Source: Gallionella sp. (GTDB lineage: Bacteria > Pseudomonadota > Gammaproteobacteria > Burkholderiales > Gallionellaceae). From it: a stretch of 32,632 bases of DNA. The position numbers were made by a program, and so were the translations under genes. Below, one piece after another: positions 24,140 to 32,072 of the stretch. The stretch's first letter is position 1. Each line of letters begins with the position of its first letter. The DNA is taken from the NCBI GenBank assembly GCA_013043965.1, contig JABEVF010000155.1, positions 1 to 32,632 of the forward strand, written 5' to 3'. The notes beneath the pieces are model-generated. The model did not search any database. It worked only from the letters and a program-made list of their open reading frames with translations, and was not told the DNA's origin.

Positions 24140-24694
24140 ATGAAGCGCATTTTTCTGACCGTTGTTCTATCCGCTGTTTCTGCATGGACTTATGCCTCGG
24201 ACTTCAAGCTTTTCAGCCCGGAAATCAAGGCCAATGGCAGCATCCCTAAAAGCTTCGAGTTCAACGGGTTCGGCTGCTCAGGTTCGAACAAATCCCCCGC
24301 GCTCAAGTGGAGCGGGGCGCCCAAAGACACCAAGAGTTTCGCTGTGACGGTGTATGACCCCGATGCGCCTAGCGGTTCGGGTTGGTGGCATTGGATGGTG
24401 ATCAATATCCCGGCGGATGTGCAGGAGCTGGCGTCGGGCGCGGGCGATCTGAACAGCACGACGCTACCGAAGGGGGCGGTACAGAACCGCATCGACTATG
24501 GTGTGGCCGCCTGGGGCGGAACCTGCCCCCCCAAAGGCGACAAGCCGCATCGCTACATCTTTACGGTCTACGCCTTGAAGACCGACAAGCTTGAAGTGCC
24601 CGCCGATGCAACCGCCGCACTGACGGGTTTTATGATACGTGCCAACGCGCTGGGTCGAGCCGGTTTCACCGCCAGATACGGTCGCGCAAAATAG
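24140..24694 (+). CDS. YbhB/YbcL (PEBP, Raf-kinase-inhibitor-like) secreted protein
   Basis: A 184-residue protein with a signal peptide (MKRIFLTVVLSAVSAWTYA, cleavage near residue 19-20), so exported to the periplasm. The mature part is a phosphatidylethanolamine-binding fold: GFGCSGSNKSPALKWSG, FAVTVYDPDAPSGSGWWHW, YGVAAWGGTCPPKGDKPHRY and FTVYALKTDKLE. The conserved DPDAP and GxxPP/HRY residues form the anion-binding pocket. ACGGAG is 7 nt upstream of ATG 24140. Bacterial YbhB proteins lack an agreed function. It is downstream of rdgB but probably transcribed on its own. Confidence 0.9.
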   Translation: MKRIFLTVVLSAVSAWTYASDFKLFSPEIKANGSIPKSFEFNGFGCSGSNKSPALKWSGAPKDTKSFAVTVYDPDAPSGSGWWHWMVINIPADVQELASGAGDLNSTTLPKGAVQNRIDYGVAAWGGTCPPKGDKPHRYIFTVYALKTDKLEVPADATAALTGFMIRANALGRAGFTARYGRAK

Positions 24695-24860
24695 TCTGCA
24701 CCCGGTGGCTTGCGCTATGCCCTCGTATCCTTCGGGGTCACTCGCAGCACGCAGGAACACCCGTCCCCTTGCAAGCTATGTTCTAAATGTGCTGAGCTGC
24801 CGGTAGTGGAATAGTGGATCAGCCTGCTCGGGGGGCGCCGCAGCTTGCGCTGCCGGATGT

Positions 24861-25820
24861 TTATGGCAGAGATTCCACACAGTTGCCGCCACTGTCCCTG
24901 GCGAGCTGCAACGCTTCGCCAGCGCGAGTGAGCAGGTTTTTCAGCGTGTCGTCCGAACGCGTCTGGCTGAGCCCTATTGATATGGTGACAGCCGGCAAAG
25001 CATCGCCGCTGGGCAGTACGACCAACGACTGGCTGATGCTAGCCATTAACCTGTCTGCCGCAGTGTGGGCATCAGGCAGGGAGGTGTCCGGCATGAAGAT
25101 CGCGAAACTTTCGCGGCTGTTTTGTCCCGCTTCGTCATGCGGACGCAGACAGGACAGTATGAGGTGGGCGGTATTGCGCAGTGCCTGATCTCCGCCTAGC
25201 TGCCCATATCGGTCATTAAATTCCCTGAGCCTGTCTATCTCCAGTAGCAGCAGGCAACTGGGTTTTTTCCCGACGATACCGCGATGCAAATGGCGTTCGA
25301 ATTTATCGAGCATCCAGTGCCGGTTGTAAAGCCCGGTCAGCTCGTCAACCAGACCACCTGCTGAGAAACCCTGCTGACGCTCAAGGTTTTCCGCAGCGAT
25401 CTGGTTGGTGTTGCGGATACGGCTGGTCAGTATGTTCAGCATATTATGCGCGGCCGCATGGGAGTTGTTGATTAACTCCCACATGACCCCATGGCCGAGC
25501 GCCAGCAGTTTGCAGTCCGTTGCGGCGATGACGTACGCCGAAACCGGTGCGCCTCCCAGCATGGACATCTCACCGACGCACTCCCCGGCACCCAGGATGG
25601 CGATCGGCTCGGCTTCAAATTCTTTTGTCTGGATGCGCAGACGTCCGGAAAGGATCATATAAATCGTATCGTTAGACTGGCCGGGGGTCAGCAGAATACG
25701 CCCGGATGTAATAAATTTCAGCTCGGACTTGCTTAAATAACCCGCGAGTAAATGATCGGGTATCCCGCGAAACAAGGGTGCCGATCTTAATACGTTGAGT
25801 GTCTCTGGAGTGCTAGTCAT
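24861..25820 (-). CDS. cNMP-binding domain plus degenerate GGDEF domain protein
   Basis: This 319-residue cytosolic protein has a cyclic-nucleotide-binding/CRP-like sensor domain (about 10-125: LFRGIPDHLLAGYL, IYMILSGRLRI, GAGECVGEMSMLGGAPVSA). A helical linker follows, then a GGDEF-type domain (about 158-319) beginning DELTGLYNRHWML. The signature itself is lost: where GGDEF is expected the sequence reads SRESF (NSRESFAIFMPD), and the first metal aspartate is Glu (LLEIDRLREFND). Diguanylate cyclase activity is therefore unlikely; it may act as a c-di-GMP or cNMP-responsive scaffold. It stands alone, convergent with the ybhB-like gene and divergent from hemW. Confidence 0.85.
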   Translation of the reverse strand: MTSTPETLNVLRSAPLFRGIPDHLLAGYLSKSELKFITSGRILLTPGQSNDTIYMILSGRLRIQTKEFEAEPIAILGAGECVGEMSMLGGAPVSAYVIAATDCKLLALGHGVMWELINNSHAAAHNMLNILTSRIRNTNQIAAENLERQQGFSAGGLVDELTGLYNRHWMLDKFERHLHRGIVGKKPSCLLLLEIDRLREFNDRYGQLGGDQALRNTAHLILSCLRPHDEAGQNSRESFAIFMPDTSLPDAHTAADRLMASISQSLVVLPSGDALPAVTISIGLSQTRSDDTLKNLLTRAGEALQLARDSGGNCVESLP

Positions 25821-26033
25821 GTCATTGCTTTCGTGCGGTTAACCCGAATGGCGTACCTGCGATTTTCGGGCGCGGGACACTTGCTGATGCGGTATTGTAA
25901 GGCAACCAACAGGGGTTGGCGTCCCCGTTTTTGCAAGCGAATAGAATCAGTTTGTTTTCTGGCTTGATCCCAACGCAAGGGCTTGCCCGATGCGCGCCGG
26001 CTTGGTAGGGTGCGCCCCCACGACATTTTGTAC

Positions 26034-26060
26034 GGGGTCAACAGCGGCGTTGTTGACCCC
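26034..26060. repeat. 10-bp-stem hairpin just before hemW
   Basis: GGGGTCAACA (26034-26043) and TGTTGACCCC (26051-26060) are exact inverse complements with a 7-nt loop. The hairpin ends 3 nt before the ATG at 26064, where it could hide the ribosome-binding region; no T-tract follows. The preceding GTAGGGTGCGCCCCCACGAC looks like part of a dispersed repeat. Confidence 0.6.
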
Positions 26061-26063
26061 GGC

Positions 26064-27308
26064 ATGACAATAACTATGATCATCCATCCCCTGCAGCCCG
26101 TCTCAACGAAGTCGCAAGCCTTGAGTTTTAAGGCGTTACCGCCGTTGTCGCTGTATATCCATATCCCGTGGTGCGTGCGCAAATGCCCGTATTGCGATTT
26201 CAACTCACATGAGATGCGGGGCATGCCCTCGCCACAGCCAGAGGGCAGTATCCCCGTTGCCCTGGAACGGCAATACGTCGCGGCGCTGGTGCGCGACCTG
26301 GAAATGGCGTTGCCGCAAATCTGGGGGCGTAGAATCTACACGGTGTTTTTCGGCGGTGGCACGCCCAGCTTGTTGAGCGGCGATGCGATCACGGAAATAT
26401 TGCGCAATGTGCGTATGCTGTTGCCGTTGAGCGGCAGCGCGGAGATCACGCTGGAGGCTAACCCCGGTACGGTGGAAGCCGGTAAATTCGCGGCTTTCCG
26501 CGATGCGGGTGTGAACCGCCTGTCGATGGGCATACAAAGCTTCAACGATGCACACCTGCAAGCCTTGGGGCGCATCCACTCGGCGGATGAGGCGCGCCGC
26601 GCCATCGGGATCGCGCGGCAGTATTTCGACAACTTCAATCTCGACCTGATGTACGCGCTGCCCAAACAAACGCTGGATGAGGCCTTGCGGGATGTGCAGA
26701 CCGCGCTGTCATTCGCGCCGGATCATCTGTCTTGCTATCACCTCACACTTGAGCCGAATACGCTGTTTCACCGCAATCCGCCGCCCTTGCCGGACGATGA
26801 CGCGAGCGGCGAGATGCAGCAGCGCATCGAGGAATTGCTGGCCGCACACGGCTACGAACATTACGAGACTTCGGCTTTCGCGCAGCCGGGCCGCGCTGCC
26901 CGCCACAATCTCAACTACTGGAAGTTCGGTGACTATTTGGGCATAGGCGCGGGGGCGCACAGCAAGCTGAGTTTTCCGGATAAGATCATCCGACAGGTGC
27001 GCTATAAACAGCCGCAAGCCTATATGCAGCAGGCCGCCAGGGATGCCGCGATACAAACCGAGAGCCAGGTGACGCGGGAAGAGTTGGCGTTTGAATTCAT
27101 GCTCAACGCGTTGCGCTTGAACGCAGGCTTCGAGGCGACGTTGTTCGCCGAGCGCACCAGCCTGTCCCTGCTGGATATTCAGCGCGAATTGAATGAGGCG
27201 CAGCAGCGCGGGCTGTTATTCAGGGATCACCGGCGCATCGCGCCCACGACTATGGGGCAACGTTTTTTGAACGACTTGCTGGAGCTTTTTCTGGCAGACA
27301 AAAATTAA
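26064..27308 (+). CDS. hemW: HemW, radical SAM haem chaperone
   Basis: A 414-residue HemN-like radical SAM protein. The 4Fe-4S motif is CxxxCxxC in IHIPWCVRKCPYCDFNSH, followed by VFFGGGTPSLLSG, EITLEANPGTVE, RLSMGIQSFND, DLMYALPKQTLDEAL and the C-terminal GIGAGAHSKL. The fourth cysteine (CxxxCxxCxC) of true coproporphyrinogen III dehydrogenase HemN is Phe here (CDF), which identifies HemW, a haem-binding chaperone. ATGs at 26064 and 26076 are both possible; both lie close after a hairpin and neither has a strong Shine-Dalgarno. Its usual neighbour rdgB is separated here by two genes. Confidence 0.92.
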   Translation: MTITMIIHPLQPVSTKSQALSFKALPPLSLYIHIPWCVRKCPYCDFNSHEMRGMPSPQPEGSIPVALERQYVAALVRDLEMALPQIWGRRIYTVFFGGGTPSLLSGDAITEILRNVRMLLPLSGSAEITLEANPGTVEAGKFAAFRDAGVNRLSMGIQSFNDAHLQALGRIHSADEARRAIGIARQYFDNFNLDLMYALPKQTLDEALRDVQTALSFAPDHLSCYHLTLEPNTLFHRNPPPLPDDDASGEMQQRIEELLAAHGYEHYETSAFAQPGRAARHNLNYWKFGDYLGIGAGAHSKLSFPDKIIRQVRYKQPQAYMQQAARDAAIQTESQVTREELAFEFMLNALRLNAGFEATLFAERTSLSLLDIQRELNEAQQRGLLFRDHRRIAPTTMGQRFLNDLLELFLADKN

Positions 27309-27442
27309 CCGGGTTACGGCCTCATCGGTTGGCGGATCGGCCACCTCGCTCAAGCTGTGCGGCCGTTGCGGGCATCGCTTTCGACTTCAGCCGCGGGGTG
27401 CTTGCAGTGGCAGACCCAGGCATCCTCCGGGTAGAGGTTGCA

Positions 27443-28192
27443 CTAAGCGATTTTTTTGAATACCAGATCCCACACGCCGTGCCCCAATTTGATACCGCGT
27501 TTTTCAAATTTGGTGAGCGGGCGATACGCGGGACGCGTTGCATAACCGCTTGCGGTGTTTTGCAGCAAGGGCTCCGCGTCCAATACCCTCAGTGCTTGTT
27601 CGGCATAGTCCTGCCAATCGGTGGCGGCATGCAGGTAGCCGCCGGGTGTGATTTTTTGTGCCAATGCGGCGATGAACGGTGCTTGGATCAGACGGCGTTT
27701 GTTGTGGCGCGCCTTGTGCCACGGGTCGGGGAAAAAGATGTGCACGCCATCCAGCGAGCCATCGCCCAGCATATCGCGCAACACCTCCACCGCATCGTGC
27801 TGGATGATGCGGATGTTGGTGATGGCTTGCGCATCGATCAGCTTGAGCAGATTGCCCACGCCAGGGGTATGTACTTCCAGGCACAGGTAGTCGTTTTCGG
27901 GATGAGCCAGCGCGATGGCCGCAGTGCTGTCGCCCATGCCGAAACCGATCTCCAGGATTTTGGGTGCGCTGCGCCCGAAGGCTTGCGTGAGGTCTAACGG
28001 TTGCGCGGCATAGGGAATGCCGAAGCGCGGCAACCAGGTCTCGACAGCGCGCTGCTGAGCGGGCGAGACGCGGCCCTGGCGGCGCACGAAGCTGCGGATG
28101 TGACCATGGCTGCTCGGCTGAACGTCAGCTGCGCTTGCGCCGGTCTGCGCAACCGTGTTGTGGCGATCGCCCGGTTCTGTGGTGACCGTCAT
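27443..28192 (-). CDS. trmB: tRNA (guanine-N7-)-methyltransferase TrmB
   Basis: A 249-residue SAM-dependent enzyme makes m7G46 in tRNA. The SAM site is [17 protein letters not shown], followed by [12 protein letters not shown] and the catalytic/tRNA-binding [18 protein letters not shown] and TKFEKRG. The N-terminal 30 residues are a polar extension beyond the core. It starts 4 nt after the thiG stop, so the two are translationally linked despite unrelated function. hemW converges from the other side; the 134-nt gap between them holds no clear terminator. Confidence 0.95.
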   Translation of the reverse strand: MTVTTEPGDRHNTVAQTGASAADVQPSSHGHIRSFVRRQGRVSPAQQRAVETWLPRFGIPYAAQPLDLTQAFGRSAPKILEIGFGMGDSTAAIALAHPENDYLCLEVHTPGVGNLLKLIDAQAITNIRIIQHDAVEVLRDMLGDGSLDGVHIFFPDPWHKARHNKRRLIQAPFIAALAQKITPGGYLHAATDWQDYAEQALRVLDAEPLLQNTASGYATRPAYRPLTKFEKRGIKLGHGVWDLVFKKIA

Positions 28193-28196
28193 TTGC

Positions 28197-28991
28197 TTAA
28201 CCGCGTGTGGTAGCGATGATGCCCGCTGTCGGTGAGCTGGGGCTGGCGCTGTAAAGTTTTTTCGGCATGCGCCCGGCGAGGTAGGCCGAGCGGCCTGCTT
28301 CCACCGCTTGTTTCATGGCACGCGCCATCAGCACGGGTTGTTGCGCACCTGCGATCGCGGTGTTCATCAACACCCCCGCACAGCCCAACTCCATCGCGAT
28401 GGCGGCGTCGGAAGCCGTACCCACGCCCGCGTCGACGATCACCGGGACGCTGACTCTATCCATGATGAGTTGCAGATTCCACGGATTCAGGATGCCCATG
28501 CCGGAACCGATCAGGGAAGCGAGCGGCATGATCGCCACGCAGCCGATGTCTTCCAGTTGTTTCGCGATGATGGGGTCGTCCGAGGTGTAGACCATCACCT
28601 GGAAGCCTTCTGCCACCAGCGTTCTTGCGGCGGCTAGGGTCTCGATCACATTGGGGTACAGCGATTGCGGGTCGCCCAATACCTCGAGCTTGACCAGGCT
28701 GTGCCCGTCCAATAATTCGCGCGCCAGACGCAGGGTGCGCACCGCATCCTCGGCGGTGTAGCAACCGGCGGTGTTGGGCAGCAGCGTGTATTTCGACGGC
28801 GGCAAGATTTCCAGCAGGCTCGGTTCGTTGGGGTTTTGCCCGATGTTGCTGCGGCGGATCGCGATGGTGATAACCTCCGCGCCGCTGGTTTCAATCGCCG
28901 CCTGGGTCTCGGCAAAATCCTTGTATTTCCCGGTGCCGACCAGCAGGCGCGAGTGGTAGGTCTTGCCTGCGATAATTAATGTGTCATTCAT
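28197..28991 (-). CDS. thiG: Thiazole synthase ThiG
   Basis: The 264-residue (beta/alpha)8 enzyme condenses dehydroglycine, 1-deoxyxylulose 5-phosphate and ThiS-thiocarboxylate to the thiamine thiazole. Family motifs: [46 protein letters not shown], the Schiff-base lysine in [25 protein letters not shown] and [23 protein letters not shown] 28991 is chosen as it gives [12 protein letters not shown] and has AGGA 7 nt upstream; the open frame extends 14 codons more. It follows thiS by 51 nt. No thiamine riboswitch was found. Confidence 0.95.
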   Translation of the reverse strand: MNDTLIIAGKTYHSRLLVGTGKYKDFAETQAAIETSGAEVITIAIRRSNIGQNPNEPSLLEILPPSKYTLLPNTAGCYTAEDAVRTLRLARELLDGHSLVKLEVLGDPQSLYPNVIETLAAARTLVAEGFQVMVYTSDDPIIAKQLEDIGCVAIMPLASLIGSGMGILNPWNLQLIMDRVSVPVIVDAGVGTASDAAIAMELGCAGVLMNTAIAGAQQPVLMARAMKQAVEAGRSAYLAGRMPKKLYSASPSSPTAGIIATTRG

Positions 28992-29042
28992 TTTGTTTTC
29001 CTGGTTCTCGAGGATGGGGGCAGCGTGCAGCAAGGGGCGCGG

Positions 29043-29246
29043 CTATCCCCCGCCAACAGCCACCACCACTTCCAGTTGGTCGCCATCCGCGAGTTGCTGG
29101 GTGGTGAAGGTGCTGCGCGGCACGATTTCGCCGTTGCGTTCCAGCGCGATGCGTTTGCCGGTGTAGCCCAGTATTTCGATCAGCGCGGCAACGTTGATGG
29201 ATACGGGGAGTTGGCGGCTTGCGCCGTTGATGCTGACGGTAATCAC
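29043..29246 (-). CDS. thiS: Sulfur carrier protein ThiS
   Basis: A ubiquitin-like sulfur carrier of 67 residues ending in the essential Gly-Gly (VVVAVGGG), which is thiocarboxylated before sulfur transfer to ThiG. Body: TVSINGASRQLP, RIALERNGEIVPRS, LADGDQLEVV. There is no ATG; GTG 29246 gives MITVSINGA, the usual family start, while a TTG at 29264 would add six residues. The lack of a clear Shine-Dalgarno leaves the exact start open. First gene of thiS-thiG-trmB. Confidence 0.9.
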   Translation of the reverse strand: MITVSINGASRQLPVSINVAALIEILGYTGKRIALERNGEIVPRSTFTTQQLADGDQLEVVVAVGGG

Positions 29247-29291
29247 GTTTAATTTAGTGCCCAATTGGATATGCTGCGATGATGTTGGTAA

Positions 29292-29341
29292 GCGGGACTC
29301 TCGTATGCGGCTTGCGACTCTGCCATACGGAGTACGCCCGC
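29292..29341. repeat. 50-nt imperfect palindrome in the thiS upstream region
   Basis: Paired blocks run outward: GGC/GCC, CGTAT/ATACG, ACTC/GAGT and GCGGG/CCCGC, in all 17 pairs with small bulges and a roughly 11-nt loop. On the minus strand it would sit about 45 nt upstream of the thiS start, in the leader if transcription begins further up. It has neither the conserved CUGAGA nor the other core of a TPP riboswitch. It could be a terminator-like or dispersed palindromic element. The rest of the 276-nt gap (29247-29522) shows nothing further. Confidence 0.55.
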
Positions 29342-29522
29342 GAGTGGGGCGATTTTACGTGGGTTGCCGGCATTACTCAACTTTGCCGTGCGTCGTGGGC
29401 TGATAAGGCTGGCTTGGGGCGGTAATGTCGCACAGTCATCGGGTAAGGCCGCATCCCTACCGTCCAGCGCTACTCAAACTGCACCTCGTCACTGAGCCCG
29501 CCTGCACTTGACGAGGGTTATC

Positions 29523-30929
29523 TCATTTGGTGAATTCCAGATACTCGGCTATCGAGATCGAAACCGGTTTGGAATCGATTTCTCGCGTAAGCGCACGCGC
29601 GGCTTCTATCTTGGATGCGGACATTTTGGCGGCAAGTTTGTCTCGGTTGGACGCGGCGGTATTGTTGCCGGACGCATCCGTCTTCGCAGAGAGATTGAAC
29701 AGTGCATACGCTATGACGCTATCCTGCGTCACGCCCTGTCCGTTGGCATACATGATCCCCAGATTGTCCTGCGCGGCCGCATTACCCTGATCCGCTGCCT
29801 TGCTGATCCACATATCCGCTTGGCCGTAATCCTGCGCTACGCCTTGGCCTTTGATGTACAGAAGCCCCAGGTTGGATTGCGCGGCAGCATAACCCTGGTC
29901 TGCCGCTTTGCGATACCACAGGGCCGCCTGCGCGTAATCCTGCGCCACGCCCTGCCCGTTGGCGTACATGGCACCCAAATTGGACTGCGCGGCAGCGAAT
30001 CCCTGGTCCGCCGCCTTGCGATACCACAGCACCGCCTGCGTATCATCTCGCGGCACGCCTTCGCCTTTGGCGTACATGGCACCCAAATTGGATTGCGCTT
30101 CCGCATTACCCTGATGCGCCGCTTTGCCGATCCACAGGGCCGCCTGCGCGTAATCTTGGCTCACACCTTGGCCTCTGGCGTACATGGCACCCAAGTTGGA
30201 CTGCGCTTCCGCATTACCCTGATACGCGGCCTTGCGATACCACAGGGCCGCCTGCGCGTAATCCCGCGCCACGCCCTGCCCGTTGGCGTACATGATTCCC
30301 AAGTTGTATTGCGCTTCCGCGTACCACTGATCCGCGGCCCTGCTGATCCATTGATAGGCCTGCTTATCATCCCGCGCTACGCCTTGGCCTTTGATGTACA
30401 TGAGCCCCAGGTTGGACTGCGCGGCAGCAAACCCTTGGTCCGCCGCCTTGCGATACCACAGCACCGCTTGCGCATCATCCTGAGCCACGCCTTTGCCGAT
30501 GGTGTACATGACACCCAGGTTGTATTGCGCGTCAGGGTGACCCTGGTCTGCCGCCTTGCGATACCACTGCGCCGCCTGCGCGTCATCCTGAGCCACGCCT
30601 TTGCCGATGGCGCACATAAGCCCCAAGACGTACTGTGCGGCCGGATATCCCTGGTCTGCCGCCTTGCGATACCACTGCGCCGCTTGCGCGTCATCCTGAG
30701 CCACACCTTGACCGTTGGCGTACATGACACCCAATGTGTACTGCGCTATCACATCGCCGGATTCCGCAGCTTGTTGCAGCTGTTCCGGATAAAGGGCGTC
30801 TGCTCGAGAGGCCTGGTCGGCCGATTGCCTGATCTGTGCTTCATCGATTGTGAACGCCTGCGCTGCAAGCGAAACCAGCATCGTGGCTACAGCAACTGTG
30901 AATATTGAAATTGGTTTTTTGATATTCAA
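29523..30929 (-). CDS. Exported Sel1-repeat protein (ten repeats)
   Basis: A 468-residue protein with a signal peptide (hydrophobic IFTVAVATMLVSLAAQA, cleavage about residue 25) and ten consecutive 36-residue Sel1-like repeats from about residue 55 to 414. The pattern is ADQGxxxAQxNLGxMYxxGxGVxxDxxQAxxWYRKA. Sel1 repeats form alpha-helical solenoids used for protein-protein contact; bacterial members often act in envelope processes or signalling. The start is TTG 30929, preceded by GGGAG at 7 nt; no ATG fits the signal peptide. The C-terminal 54 residues are polar and lie outside the repeats. Partners and role cannot be told from the sequence. Confidence 0.88.
   Translation of the reverse strand: MNIKKPISIFTVAVATMLVSLAAQAFTIDEAQIRQSADQASRADALYPEQLQQAAESGDVIAQYTLGVMYANGQGVAQDDAQAAQWYRKAADQGYPAAQYVLGLMCAIGKGVAQDDAQAAQWYRKAADQGHPDAQYNLGVMYTIGKGVAQDDAQAVLWYRKAADQGFAAAQSNLGLMYIKGQGVARDDKQAYQWISRAADQWYAEAQYNLGIMYANGQGVARDYAQAALWYRKAAYQGNAEAQSNLGAMYARGQGVSQDYAQAALWIGKAAHQGNAEAQSNLGAMYAKGEGVPRDDTQAVLWYRKAADQGFAAAQSNLGAMYANGQGVAQDYAQAALWYRKAADQGYAAAQSNLGLLYIKGQGVAQDYGQADMWISKAADQGNAAAQDNLGIMYANGQGVTQDSVIAYALFNLSAKTDASGNNTAASNRDKLAAKMSASKIEAARALTREIDSKPVSISIAEYLEFTK
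29688..30767 (-). repeat. Ten 108-bp tandem repeats within the Sel1 gene
   Basis: Each 36-codon unit is 108 bp long. Several share long identical runs, for example around CTTGCGATACCACAGGGCCG and ACGCCCTGCCCGTTGGCGTA on the + strand, so homogenisation or copy-number change by recombination is likely. Confidence 0.85.
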
Positions 30930-31241
30930 GCTTTAACTCCCGTAGTGGATGTTTCTCCAGTGAAAAATCAACCTCTAACGGCCTGTGAGACACGGATGAT
31001 TTACGCATGTTCCTGCGATTGGGCCGCATGAATAAAAATTAATTTTGTAAGGAATTGTTAGGTGCGATCCCAGTCGTTGCCCGCTCTGCCGGCAACGACT
31101 GGGGGTCTTGGGTTCTCATCCCGGTAGCCGATGATTGCACCCCGATAAACCCCTGTCGCTTTTGTCGGGGCTGCAATACTTGAGTGTTGCGAATAGTCGT
31201 TTGCAGGAAACCAGAGCGGCAACAGGGAGTGCCGCTGCGTG
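30930..31241. other. Intergenic region with left inverted repeat and a 13-bp hairpin
   Basis: There is no gene here. It contains the upstream signals of the Sel1 gene (minus strand), the left copy of the 43-bp inverted repeat (31023-31065), and a hairpin of 13 perfect pairs (arms 31069-31081 and 31091-31103, 9-nt loop). The hairpin lies downstream of the TPR gene on its strand and may be its terminator, although no T-run follows directly. Short open frames on either strand show no recognisable protein. Confidence 0.5.
31023..31065 (+). repeat. 43-bp inverted repeat, left copy
   Basis: This block begins GCCGCATGAATAAAAATT and ends GGAATTGTTAGGTGC. It matches the reverse complement of 32387-32429 at 42 of 43 positions. 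No target-site duplication is evident outside it. Confidence 0.85.
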
Positions 31242-32072
31242 TTAACCCCAATCGCCCCCGCCAACGTCTGAGCTGTTATCGGCGACGCTTGAACTGTCGC
31301 TCCAAGACGAGTTATCGGCGATACCGAAATCTGAACCGCCCATGTCATTGGAGGAGTTCCCCCATGAGTCTGCAACGGGCGTCGCGCTGTCAGCGGTGTT
31401 GCGTCCCCCGTCCATGAAGTGATGGGCCAGCGCTTCACCTGCCACCATGCCCACGCCAACCGCAGCACCGGTAGCCAGTCCCCCCATGATGCCGCTGCCT
31501 ATCCCGCCACCGGCAGGCCCCATCGGTGCCATGCCGCCACCATAGGGCTGCATGGGGGATCCCGGAGTGTTTTGCATGCCCGGCTGATAGTTGCTTGGGA
31601 ACGTGGCGCGGTTACGCGAATTCATCGCGCGCATCACGAGAACGATAGCCGTGATCGCACCGATCCCGAGCAACAGCATACCCCAGGGGAAACTGTTACC
31701 CGACTCGGCCGGATAGCTGCTGACAGGAGACTGGCGGTGGGCAGCGGCAATCCGGATTTTCAAATCCTGTACGGCTTGCGGATTGGCAAATGACAAATCG
31801 GGTTTCAAGCGTTCAGCGTTGTTCAGCTCGTCCTCGGCCTGCCCTAACCGACCTTGCTTGGCTAACAGCTCAGCCTCGACAAAATGGGCTTTCGCGCTGT
31901 TGGGATGTTCCTGGAGAACTTTATCCATCATCCTTTGCGCATCATCCAGTCTGCCCGCATGGGCCGCTTGATAGACCTGGTCCAGGGTTGGGGAATTATC
32001 CGCAAACGCAACGCCATTCGAGCAGCACATTGCAGCCAACAAAATAAAAACGTAAGTGACATTCTTTAACAT
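31242..32072 (-). CDS. Exported/membrane TPR protein with Gly/Ser-rich tail
   Basis: A 276-residue protein: signal peptide (MLKNVTYVFILLAAMCCSNG, cut near residue 24), two TPR-like helical repeats (about 28-95: YQAAHAGRLDDAQRMMDKVL, VEAELLAKQGRLGQAEDELN), a transmembrane helix (about 133-153: GMLLLGIGAITAIVLVMRAM), a Pro/Gly/Met-rich stretch, a GlyxxxGly hydrophobic segment (GIMGGLATGAAVGVGMVAGE) and a Ser/Asp/Gly-rich end GGGDWG. ATG 32072 has GGAGGAG 6-8 nt upstream; the reading upstream of it is not coding-like. The gene is the only one between the 43-bp inverted repeats. Function is not known; an envelope scaffold is possible. Confidence 0.8.
   Translation of the reverse strand: MLKNVTYVFILLAAMCCSNGVAFADNSPTLDQVYQAAHAGRLDDAQRMMDKVLQEHPNSAKAHFVEAELLAKQGRLGQAEDELNNAERLKPDLSFANPQAVQDLKIRIAAAHRQSPVSSYPAESGNSFPWGMLLLGIGAITAIVLVMRAMNSRNRATFPSNYQPGMQNTPGSPMQPYGGGMAPMGPAGGGIGSGIMGGLATGAAVGVGMVAGEALAHHFMDGGRNTADSATPVADSWGNSSNDMGGSDFGIADNSSWSDSSSVADNSSDVGGGDWG

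Noticed and set aside
29265-29522. TPP (THI-box) riboswitch upstream of thiS
   Set aside because: Neither the CUGAGA nor the second conserved core could be found on the minus strand. Only an unrelated palindrome is present.
29688-30767. CRISPR-like regularly spaced repeats
   Set aside because: The 108-bp periodicity is that of in-frame Sel1 coding repeats, with no unique spacers.
31058-31468. 136-codon open frame on the minus strand overlapping the TPR gene end
   Set aside because: It lies out of frame within the TPR gene and its terminator-like hairpin, with no ribosome-binding site or domain.
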